The notes under the pieces are model-generated. The model worked only from the letters and a program-made list of their open reading frames with translations. It did no database searches and had not been told where the DNA came from. A stretch of DNA of 64,000 bases, taken from the NCBI GenBank assembly GCA_026770025.1, contig JAMXDE010000009.1:2207001-2271000 (forward strand), given 5' to 3'. This DNA comes from Craspedostauros australis. Its lineage: Eukaryota; Bacillariophyta; Bacillariophyceae; Mastogloiales; Achnanthaceae. A program made the position numbers and the translations under genes. Numbering within the stretch: the stretch's first letter is position 1; the number at the start of each line of letters is the position of its first letter. Positions 18,759 through 27,113 of the stretch are shown one piece after another.

Positions 18759-21617
18759 ATGAGGGCGACATCGCAACAGAGAGTCGTCGTCACCACCGTC
18801 GTCTCAGCCCTGCTCCTCCTGTGCCAATGGATGCCAGACAATGGCAAAGGCAGCGCCGCTTTCGTCTCCGCCTTCCTCGACGACAACTCCCTGGATTTGA
18901 TTGAAAGCCCCTTCGAGGAACCCATCACCAACACATGGAACTTGCTCGACGACAGCGACAACACCACGAACGTCTGCAACGTGACGCCTGTCGAATACGA
19001 AGTGGCCGCTTTCGTTCGCCTCAATGCGGTGTCGCAGCAATTCACCGACTCCGAAATGGAGATGCTGGCGGAGTCCTTCGAGACGGCCTACAACAACTTG
19101 ATCGCGTGTCCGCAGGCGGGGTCCGTGAGGTTGGTCAAGAACTGCACAGTCGGGGATGTGTCCACGGAAGTCAAAGGCTTCGCGGGAACGATTGGCGACC
19201 GCAAGAAGGACGCTAGGAGGTCGCGCAAGATGACGATGGTGCTGGAGATGATCGTGGAATGCAACAGCTGCAAGACTTTCGACGACGACGATGAGCTCAT
19301 CCATCTCTTCTCCGGAGGCAACAAAACCAACAACGATACCGACGGTCGTCGACGGCTGTTGGAAGCGACCGAAGCTGACGAGGCTGAAAACGATGGCAAC
19401 GACGATGGTGGAGACACCACGTTCGACCTGTCTGAGATTCTGGAGGCAGCGGAGGAGCGTGAGGCCCTGCAGTCTGACACCTCGGATGATGCTGCTACTG
19501 CTACTACTGCTGCTGGTATGACCAAATCGTCCACCACCGATCCAGGACAAGGCCCCCAACAGTGGCAAACCTCCGCGACCAAGGTTCTACGACGCACGAG
19601 AACCATAGACGCTGGGTCTGTTGGAACGCACCGTTTACTCAAGCAGACCGTCTTGGATCTGGCCCCCGTGAAAACAGCCAAGCATGGAGCACCGATAGAA
19701 GGAACAACAACGGCACAAACCACTCCGACTACACTTGCTTGGCCCAGCCTAAGCGCAATGAGCAAGACAGTGGACGATACCTACACTGACAGCCCAGACA
19801 CGGACGAGCCCAAATGCAAGGCTTGCCGTGGTCCCCGTCGGGGCGACTTTCTGGAGGAGCTCATCTCCGTGGTGGCACAGAAGATGGCAGAAGTTAGGCG
19901 ATCCCGGGCATTGCAACGTGACGCCAACACGGCAACCGGACTCGAGAAGACGAGGGCCTTGCGCGGTCTTTCGGAGCCGCCACCACCTCCAGGACCGGGA
20001 CCAGGACCAGGACCTGAACCACAACCAACCACTTTCGAAATCGGGAGCATCATCCAAGTCCAGGAAGATCCTGCTTGCACCAACACTACGGATCTGTTCG
20101 AAACATTCACCAGCACCGTCGCCATCTTGATCAACACAAATCAAGTCAATGTATCCGACCCCGATGATATGGCCGACCTGCAACAAGACATTCTCGCCGC
20201 TTACAACGAGCTCAACTACTTCTCTCAAGATACCTGCGACAAAACCCATCGCCAGCTCACAGCCATTGAACGGCGCAACACCACCAGAGCCTCCAACAAG
20301 CGAAGGCGCATGTTGCAGCAACTCGAGGAACGCGAACAACCACGCCATCTGCGAACCTACACTTACGACGCAACCCCCAGCTACAGTGCGGGTTTGTACG
20401 CATTGGGTGGGATTTGTATCAGCTGCGCCAACTCATTCAGCTTCTCCAATGACATCACCTTCCAATATGCCCGACATCTCGAAAGCGACCCACGGTACAA
20501 GATCGATTGGGACAGCTTCGACGAAGACGATGTCCAATGGCAGACGAGTGCTGTCCAAAGATCACTCAACACTGGCTTGCCGCTACCACCGCCGCCATCG
20601 TCGTCGCTACCGCCACCAGGGGAATCAGTATCTGGTGTGTCGTCCAAGCTATGCTACTGTCCTGTCTCGAACAAGCTGGCGAACCGTGCTCCTCTGCCAT
20701 CGGAAGCCCTCGCGCTGCTGGAAGAGAACGGAGTCAACACCTTCCAAGATATCCACGAGGTCCAGGAGACGAACTGCAGCACCAAGGCCACGCTGTTCAA
20801 CGCCACGGTGTCCATCGGAAGCTCCTTCGCATCATACTTCAACGGCGCGTCCGTGGACGAGCTGTCAGACACAGAGCGAGATGCGTTCGAGATATGCGCC
20901 ATCGTGGCATACGAAGTCGCATCATTTGAAGTGTGCGATTCGAACTTCGTGTCGATCACGGGTGTGACGATGACATTCGCTTCGAATGCGACGCCGGCGA
21001 TCAAGTACGACGTGAAGGCCCAATGTCGAGGATGCAACGTATCCAAGGTGAAGCTCTTCACCGATGACAGCCGTCGTCGTCGTCGCAACCGCGCTGTGAC
21101 GGTTGACGTGGACCAACCGGATTGGCTGACGCGGAACGTGAACAGCAACGAGTTCAGGAATCCGTCGGTGGGGGCATTCGCTAAGGATGATCTAGTGGGG
21201 ACGAATCGCCGCCGACGCGCGTTGGCTCGCGAGAGGATCCGCCAAGAACAAGACGAAAGGCTGGAATCTGCGTATGTGGCAGAACTGGCAAAGCCAGTAC
21301 CATCGTGGTCGTCGTCGTCATTATCCTCAACGCCGATGATTCGAGACCATGACCGGGAACTCGATGCCGACGAGGATGCTGACGTTGACCTTGATGAGTA
21401 CGACGGGGACGCTGACGTTGACCTTGATGAATACGGCTACGGCGATGAATACGGCTACGAATACGAATACGGCTACGAATACGAATACGATTACGAGTAT
21501 TGCTTTTGCGAGGCGGGAAGTTCCGACGATGTGCCAGTCCGGACGTCTGACTTTGAATACGAGTTCGTGGACTGTGTCAACGAAGAGCTTGGTCTGAGTG
21601 AAGAATATCCAAACTAG
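18759..21617 (+). CDS. Giant secreted modular RXL-site protein, paralogue B (952 aa)
   Basis: Tandem paralogue of the protein at 13932-16730, with the same signal peptide type (VVVTTVVSALLLLCQ) and the same three C-x2-C modules: AAFVRLNAV...ECNSCKT; TFEIGSIIQVQEDPAC...CISCANSF; QDIHEVQETNC...VKAQCRGCN. CYC/CFC half-modules follow modules 2 and 3. R-X-L sites recur (RRRLLE, HRLLK, RALQ, RRRML, RHLR, RRRALA). Differences are an expanded Gly-Pro tract after the PPPPP run and a tail of Asp-Val-Asp-Leu and Glu-Tyr/Gly-Tyr repeats (DADVDLDEY twice, then YGYEYEYGYEYEYDYEY) just before the last CFC half-module. The central part is nearly identical to paralogue A at the DNA level, while the ends are diverged. 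Secreted; function unknown. Confidence 0.85.
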   Translation: MRATSQQRVVVTTVVSALLLLCQWMPDNGKGSAAFVSAFLDDNSLDLIESPFEEPITNTWNLLDDSDNTTNVCNVTPVEYEVAAFVRLNAVSQQFTDSEMEMLAESFETAYNNLIACPQAGSVRLVKNCTVGDVSTEVKGFAGTIGDRKKDARRSRKMTMVLEMIVECNSCKTFDDDDELIHLFSGGNKTNNDTDGRRRLLEATEADEAENDGNDDGGDTTFDLSEILEAAEEREALQSDTSDDAATATTAAGMTKSSTTDPGQGPQQWQTSATKVLRRTRTIDAGSVGTHRLLKQTVLDLAPVKTAKHGAPIEGTTTAQTTPTTLAWPSLSAMSKTVDDTYTDSPDTDEPKCKACRGPRRGDFLEELISVVAQKMAEVRRSRALQRDANTATGLEKTRALRGLSEPPPPPGPGPGPGPEPQPTTFEIGSIIQVQEDPACTNTTDLFETFTSTVAILINTNQVNVSDPDDMADLQQDILAAYNELNYFSQDTCDKTHRQLTAIERRNTTRASNKRRRMLQQLEEREQPRHLRTYTYDATPSYSAGLYALGGICISCANSFSFSNDITFQYARHLESDPRYKIDWDSFDEDDVQWQTSAVQRSLNTGLPLPPPPSSSLPPPGESVSGVSSKLCYCPVSNKLANRAPLPSEALALLEENGVNTFQDIHEVQETNCSTKATLFNATVSIGSSFASYFNGASVDELSDTERDAFEICAIVAYEVASFEVCDSNFVSITGVTMTFASNATPAIKYDVKAQCRGCNVSKVKLFTDDSRRRRRNRAVTVDVDQPDWLTRNVNSNEFRNPSVGAFAKDDLVGTNRRRRALARERIRQEQDERLESAYVAELAKPVPSWSSSSLSSTPMIRDHDRELDADEDADVDLDEYDGDADVDLDEYGYGDEYGYEYEYGYEYEYDYEYCFCEAGSSDDVPVRTSDFEYEFVDCVNEELGLSEEYPN

Positions 21618-22062
21618 AGTAGTCCAAGGCAACAACAAGATCCAGCATGCGTCCAAATCCTGATGACTCTCCCCCTCTTTACGAGACAGAGAGGGGCATA
21701 CTAAGTTATTGTACACTACCATACATACTTTCACATATCCGAGCATTATGACAGAGTAGGTATGGCGCAGATTACTCCAGTTGTGATGATGAGCTTGGAT
21801 ATGAGCGTAATACTTGTTCCATTACATGCTGCTTCATTTTATTAGAATACAATTTATATTAATAGTTACCTGTACTATTCTCCTTGGTTGTGCTTGGTGT
21901 TTGAAGTCAACAGACGACGAGTAGTATGGTATTATGTATGATACGTGGGAATGCCTCTGCAAGAACATCAGCCACAGTGACGACCACAATTCCCTCTTTC
22001 TCTCTCTCTCTCTCCCTCAACTGCGTGAACACCATACTACGAACTATGGCAGCCAACCGCCA
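21618..22062. other. Convergent 3' intergenic region; no gene seen
   Basis: AT-rich 445 bp between a plus-strand and a minus-strand stop codon. It contains a (TC)n run near 22000 and probably carries both 3' ends. Confidence 0.5.
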
Positions 22063-24537
22063 TCACAGACTGCGATGAAGGAAGGAGGCGATGCGCTGTT
22101 CCATGAACACCTTGTCGGCGACACCGCGCGGAACGTGGCGTTCATCAGGAAAGAGCAGAAGCTCGTAATGCTTCTGCGCGTGGATCAGAGAATTGATGAG
22201 ACAGGCCGAATGACGAAAGTGCACATTCTCATCGATGAGCCCGTGCACGATCAGGAGGCTGCCTTGGATGTTGCGAACGTATGGCATGATGGCGGAACGC
22301 GCGTAGCCGTCGGGATTGGATTGCGGCGTTCCCATGTACCGTTCGGTGTAGCATGTGTCGTAGCTGTCCCACGACGATACGAGCGCACCGGCCACCGCGG
22401 CATGGAACATGTCGGGTCGTTTGGCCAAGCACATGGCGCTCATGTAGCCACCGTAGCTCCAGCCGTAGATGCCCACCGCGGCCTTGTTGACGACGCCTTC
22501 ATCGATCCAGTGCTGCACTGCGGCGGCCTGGTCTTGGACTTCGATGTTGCCCATGTCGTTGTGAAGGAATCGTTCGAACGCCAATCCTCGGCGTGCCGAA
22601 CCGCGGTTGTCCACCTTGAGGATTGCGTATCCCTGCGATCGCAGACGCTGGGCACGCAGATCCGCCGTCAATGTCCAGATATTGGCAACGTACTGAACAT
22701 GCGGACCGCCGTACACCGCGACGATGGTGGGATACGGCCCGCTGCCATGCACCGTTGGATCTGGCTTGTAGAGTGCACCGTGCAATGTTGTTGCATTGTC
22801 GTTGGCCGTGATTTGGAACAGTTCGGGAGGGACCAACTCGAGCTGCTTCAGTTTCTCTTCCGTGGCGCCATTGTACAGCTCGTGGATGATGGAGCTATCC
22901 GTCAAGGAACGCACAGCCACACGAAATGGCTGCGTCATCGACGACCAGGAATCGATGTAGCAGCCGTGGGTTACGCTCATGGCGACGATGGTGTGCATGC
23001 CGGAATCTTGGGCAGTGATCTTGACAACATCCCCATTGCCATCCAACGATGTGCGGTACAAGTGACGCTCCGTGCAACCATCCTTGGTTCCGGTAAAATA
23101 GATGAAGCCTTGCTGGCGATCGATCATGCTGACGGACGTGCTTTCAACGACCCATTCACCACTCGTCAAGGTTGCGACCAGTTTGCCATTGCGATTGTAA
23201 CGATACAAGTGCTGATATCCCGTGCGCTCACTGGCCCACACGAAATCGAAATCCTCGCTTGCACTGCCGTCGTCTGTAACTGCACTGTTGGGAATGGGAA
23301 CAAGGATATTGTGCAGATTGACCCACGCATCGGGCTGCTTCTCCGTCAGCAGCACCCGTCCTTGAATGGGCTGCGCGGATGCCGACGAGGTATCATACTC
23401 CAGCAAGACGAGCTCCGTCTGCGTCCTGCTGAGAAGCTGGACGAAGAGCTTGGTGTTGGTCATCCATTGGACACGCGCGAGGTATATGTCGTCGGTGCTC
23501 CCCATGGGAGTCGTGATGTCCAATTCCATGGGCTCGCCACCACCGAGCTGCGTGACGTGCAGAGTGACCCTGGGGTTGGCATCGCCAGCAAATGGATAAT
23601 GATGATCTTCGTGCGCATGCGACGGGTGCGTGGCGGTGGCAGATTTGCCAGAATGCGAAATGCGGAATGGAGGAATGTGACTTTCATCGGCCTGTTCGTA
23701 AACGACGAACTGCGCATCGGGCGAGATCCAGTATCCCTCGTATCGGTCCATCTCCTCCATGGCGGTGAAGTCGGCTTGGCCATTCGTGACGCCGGGTGTA
23801 TCGCGCGCTCCTGTCGTGAGCTGATGGACCTGTGGCAGTTCGGTGGTGGTGGTGGTTGTGGTTGCAGCAGCATCTGCCGATGGAAGGACGGCGTAGTACA
23901 GCTCCCGTTCACAGCAAAAGACGATCGTGGAACCGTCCTTCGAAATGCGTGGATCGAGAATGGGTCCTGGCAGAGCCGATCCGTCGACCAGCTTCTCCAT
24001 CACAGCAGGCACAGCAGGATCCGCCTCTTCTGCACCCGCCACCACAACCCTCATGAGATCGTTGCCCACTTGGCAAATCAAGGACGAAGGCCCTGCAGTT
24101 GCTGCTGCTGCTGCTGACGACGATGGCGACGCCGCGACATCCTTGCTGCCTCCCGCCCATTGGTAGTTGGTGATGCCCGTGTGCAACTGCCGCGTTCGCT
24201 CTCTGCGCAGCTTCTCTTCTTCGCTCAAGGTGTCTTCTTCGCCCACGCCCGTTGGCGGACGCGCCAGTTCCGAGACCTTGCCATCCTTCAAATTCAACTT
24301 CCACAATGTCTGCGTCGTCCCTGCCGCGCCGCCCGCCTGCAGGTACACGACATGGTTGGGAGACGACGGCACGAAGCTGGGCTTTGTGGGTGCGCCCATG
24401 CGGCCTATGCAGGCACGTCCAGGATACTTGGCGATGTCCTCGAACGTGATGTTCGTGGGGAACTCGGTCTCGGGCGCAAAGTTGGCCTGCGATCCCCGCT
24501 TCGTTGCGCCATCGTTCATGGAGGTGATCGATCCCAT
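22063..24537 (-). CDS. DPP8/9-like dipeptidyl peptidase (S9B prolyl oligopeptidase family)
   Basis: Serine peptidase expected to remove N-terminal X-Pro/X-Ala dipeptides. The N-terminal half (to about residue 560) is a beta-propeller-like DPP IV N-terminal domain (YEGYWISPDAQFVVYEQ, VWASERTGYQHLY). The C-terminal alpha/beta hydrolase shows the nucleophile elbow GWSYGG, the acid in LIDENVHF and the catalytic His in DERHVPRG, all intact, plus VYGGPHVQYV. With no signal peptide or TM anchor it is cytosolic, like DPP8/9 rather than DPP4. I chose the ATG at 24537 (MGSITSMND); the frame is open further upstream but only from a non-ATG codon. Length 824 aa, normal for the family. Single exon. A long open frame on the opposite strand is a composition artefact. 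Confidence 0.93.
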   Translation of the reverse strand: MGSITSMNDGATKRGSQANFAPETEFPTNITFEDIAKYPGRACIGRMGAPTKPSFVPSSPNHVVYLQAGGAAGTTQTLWKLNLKDGKVSELARPPTGVGEEDTLSEEEKLRRERTRQLHTGITNYQWAGGSKDVAASPSSSAAAAATAGPSSLICQVGNDLMRVVVAGAEEADPAVPAVMEKLVDGSALPGPILDPRISKDGSTIVFCCERELYYAVLPSADAAATTTTTTTELPQVHQLTTGARDTPGVTNGQADFTAMEEMDRYEGYWISPDAQFVVYEQADESHIPPFRISHSGKSATATHPSHAHEDHHYPFAGDANPRVTLHVTQLGGGEPMELDITTPMGSTDDIYLARVQWMTNTKLFVQLLSRTQTELVLLEYDTSSASAQPIQGRVLLTEKQPDAWVNLHNILVPIPNSAVTDDGSASEDFDFVWASERTGYQHLYRYNRNGKLVATLTSGEWVVESTSVSMIDRQQGFIYFTGTKDGCTERHLYRTSLDGNGDVVKITAQDSGMHTIVAMSVTHGCYIDSWSSMTQPFRVAVRSLTDSSIIHELYNGATEEKLKQLELVPPELFQITANDNATTLHGALYKPDPTVHGSGPYPTIVAVYGGPHVQYVANIWTLTADLRAQRLRSQGYAILKVDNRGSARRGLAFERFLHNDMGNIEVQDQAAAVQHWIDEGVVNKAAVGIYGWSYGGYMSAMCLAKRPDMFHAAVAGALVSSWDSYDTCYTERYMGTPQSNPDGYARSAIMPYVRNIQGSLLIVHGLIDENVHFRHSACLINSLIHAQKHYELLLFPDERHVPRGVADKVFMEQRIASFLHRSL

Positions 24538-25178
24538 CTTTGATACTGCTGGTGCTGCTGCTGCTGGAACTCTTGGACTTGTTGTGGGGCCTGCGGATCT
24601 ATGATGGATGTAGCACTTCTTCACCTCTTCACCTCTTCCCCTCTCTTGCGTTTCCCACTCCGGATCTTTGATGTCATCAATCTTCCTTCACGTTTCTCGA
24701 TCGTGTTCTTTCGATGGGTTCGTGATTGGTTTGCACACTCGTGAATGATATAGATGTGGTCGGATGGGTCCAAAAAGGTCACTGTTCAACACCGTCCAGC
24801 TTGTCAGCCAATCAAGTTCGTGCAAAACGATGGCGTGCAACGTTTCCTTGACATCTTTGGTGTCAAACTCTGCTTTTGCTTCCACTTTTTCGTTCCGTTC
24901 ATCACTTCGCGCCATCGTCACACCTCCTTTGACACCTGCGGCGATGGATTGGTGGATGCACTTACGTGCATGAAACCATGAACGATCGCAAGAAGTCTTT
25001 GATTGTCCATCGATCAAGAACAACCTGACATGTTGGTGACGTCCAAAATAGTATTCACTCTCTTCATTCATCTGACGAGTTGTGCGGATCAACCAAGGCA
25101 CCTTTCGCACACTATCACTCTTCCGTTTTGATTCGAACTCTCCGTGTCCATCATCAAGCACACCGTCGCAGGAATCAG

Positions 25179-25979
25179 ATGGAGCATCATTCCGCAAGTT
25201 ACCGTATCCCTCAACCATCGTACGAAGGGAATCGCACGACCACTCCACCCCCATCATCAGTTACATCATCGGTTGCATCATCGCTGAGACCAAACGACAG
25301 CCAGAACAACCCAACTATAGCTTATCATCGTCGTCATCATCATCATCATCAGCAACACCAGCCACGACAACGACAACGGCAACGGCAACGGCAAGAAAAG
25401 ACGGAAAGCGCAGACTCCACCACAGGTTCGGATTCGCGATCAGCTCGGCAGCCAGAAAGCATTTCGCTACCATCGGCATTTCCGAGATCTGCCCAACAAC
25501 CGCGAAGTCAACCGCCGCAGGCAATAGCCGACGCCGACCTGCAACAAATCCCACAGTCCCTGGCATTCCTGGGATACTTTTGCTATCGACTCTGCAAACT
25601 CCTCTTCGTCGAGATGGCCATGAATGCAGCCGTCGCCATTTTTGGATTTGGCATTGGAGTTGGCATCATACTGGCAGATTCTGTGGCTTCCACACAGGGC
25701 AATGGTGACAACAACCATGCATCGACGACCGCTGCAGCCGCGCACGATTCAGGTCCATCACGGATACTCCTCTTGCGACCTGCAACGCCTTCGTGTCGTG
25801 CCTTGGTTCAGCATCAGTATGCTTCTGTGTCGATGGAGGATGATGGGAATCGCAGCGACAGAGCAGCAGGCCATCGTGCGAATACGAATGCAAACACGCC
25901 AACGATGCCTTTGGGAAGTACACCATCGTCGTCTTCGATACATGCCAGGTGGTCCGCAATCGACACGCCAGCGCAATGA
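25179..25979 (+). CDS. Hypothetical low-complexity protein with one predicted TM helix
   Basis: From ATG 25179 (MEHHSASYRIP) the frame gives 266 aa. The first half is Ser/Pro-rich with His (HHHHHQQHQ) and Arg-Gln (RQRQRQRQR) runs. A central conserved-looking hydrophobic stretch follows, LAFLGYFCYRLCKLLFVEMA, then NAAVAIFGFGIGVGIILAD, which could be one or two membrane segments. The tail is Ser/Ala-rich. I recognise no family. The open frame also continues upstream to 25080 from a non-ATG codon. Alternative frames are long here too, so this may not be a gene. Confidence 0.4.
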   Translation: MEHHSASYRIPQPSYEGNRTTTPPPSSVTSSVASSLRPNDSQNNPTIAYHRRHHHHHQQHQPRQRQRQRQRQEKTESADSTTGSDSRSARQPESISLPSAFPRSAQQPRSQPPQAIADADLQQIPQSLAFLGYFCYRLCKLLFVEMAMNAAVAIFGFGIGVGIILADSVASTQGNGDNNHASTTAAAAHDSGPSRILLLRPATPSCRALVQHQYASVSMEDDGNRSDRAAGHRANTNANTPTMPLGSTPSSSSIHARWSAIDTPAQ

Positions 25980-27113
25980 TCAACTTTTCAGATAGAGGAT
26001 GTGGGTGCCGACATGCAGAGAAGAGGAGACGAGAAAATTGATATCCAACGCATCGCACGATCACATCACGCAAAACATGGCGGAGTTGGATCGTGGGGAA
26101 CGCTTCCGAGCATGCAGGATCCATGCGCGGACGGCACAGGCTGGGGCGATCACGATCCAGCAGTTGCCACGAACTGGAGATCCAGGCTTCACCTTCACAG
26201 ACTTGCGATGAGCAGAAGCCTCGTCGCCAGCAATAGTAATGCCAATGTTTGTGAGAGTGGAGCAGAATAGAGTACAGCTTGTTGCAGTTTGGAACATGCC
26301 AGAGAGACCTGACATGGCACAGAAGAAGCTGCAAGTGAAGTGTGTGTGGTACCTGTGACATCGATACATAGAATAGTGTAGTACATATAGTAGCACGTAG
26401 GCTGGTCCAAGGAATGGTGTCGATCCAATGAGCTTCGCCACCACTTCCGAGACACAAGGCTCCGCGATGCTCTTGGGCCACACGTGTACATTTGCTTGAC
26501 GCTGGTTGGCTCCACTCCATTGCGTGCTGCATCACACGTAGCCCACAGAACACCTCTCTGAGCAGAGTTTGTGAGACATTTTTGTGGGAGCCGAGCAGAA
26601 ACACGAATCAATTCCTCTCACCTCAACTGACGAAAAATCGCTACCTCCAACGCGATGAATGCAACAGCCCAATGACAAAGTTCCCCGCGCACTTGCGCAA
26701 CCATAATTCCTTCACCGTTGTTCCTGCATGTTTGACACGATCATCAAATCGATCCATTGATTCGTGGAACTCCATCTGTCGAAGGCCAAGACAACATAAA
26801 ACAGAAGAAAGGAACAAGCAAGACCAAACACCATCCGTTCCGACCTTTCTGCCAACCATTGCCGGCATCGACACCAGACATCAAGGACCTCGACAACCAA
26901 GAGGCACAGCAAAGAGGCGAACAGGACGAACAGCGGAACAAACGCAAAGCAACCTCATCTGGTCATAAAAAACAAAGATCATTTCTTTTGATCTGCCAAC
27001 ATACTCAAACGCTCGTATAATACCACCATATACTCGCACTCGCACTCGCACAATAGAAAAGACCATCGTAGATACCAAAGTCAGCACAACAAGCGGAAGC
27101 AGAAGCACCAACG
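25980..27113. other. No gene recognised; upstream region of the ABC transporter
   Basis: Overlapping short frames on both strands without domain signal. The 3' part (about 26990-27113) is A/C-rich leader sequence immediately before the ABC-transporter start codon. Confidence 0.5.

Noticed and set aside
21934-24117. Long plus-strand open frame (~727 codons) opposite the DPP8/9-like gene
   Set aside because: Exact antisense of a gene with full catalytic motifs; no domain of its own. GC-biased codon use of the real gene keeps the opposite frame open.
24688-25257. Minus-strand frame of 189 codons as a gene
   Set aside because: No domain, composition unlike neighbouring genes, overlaps the leader of the plus-strand frame at 25179.
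25666-26604. Minus-strand frame of 312 codons, His/Cys/Leu-rich
   Set aside because: No recognisable domain, overlaps the plus-strand candidate at 25179-25979, and two other long frames overlap it; probably non-coding.
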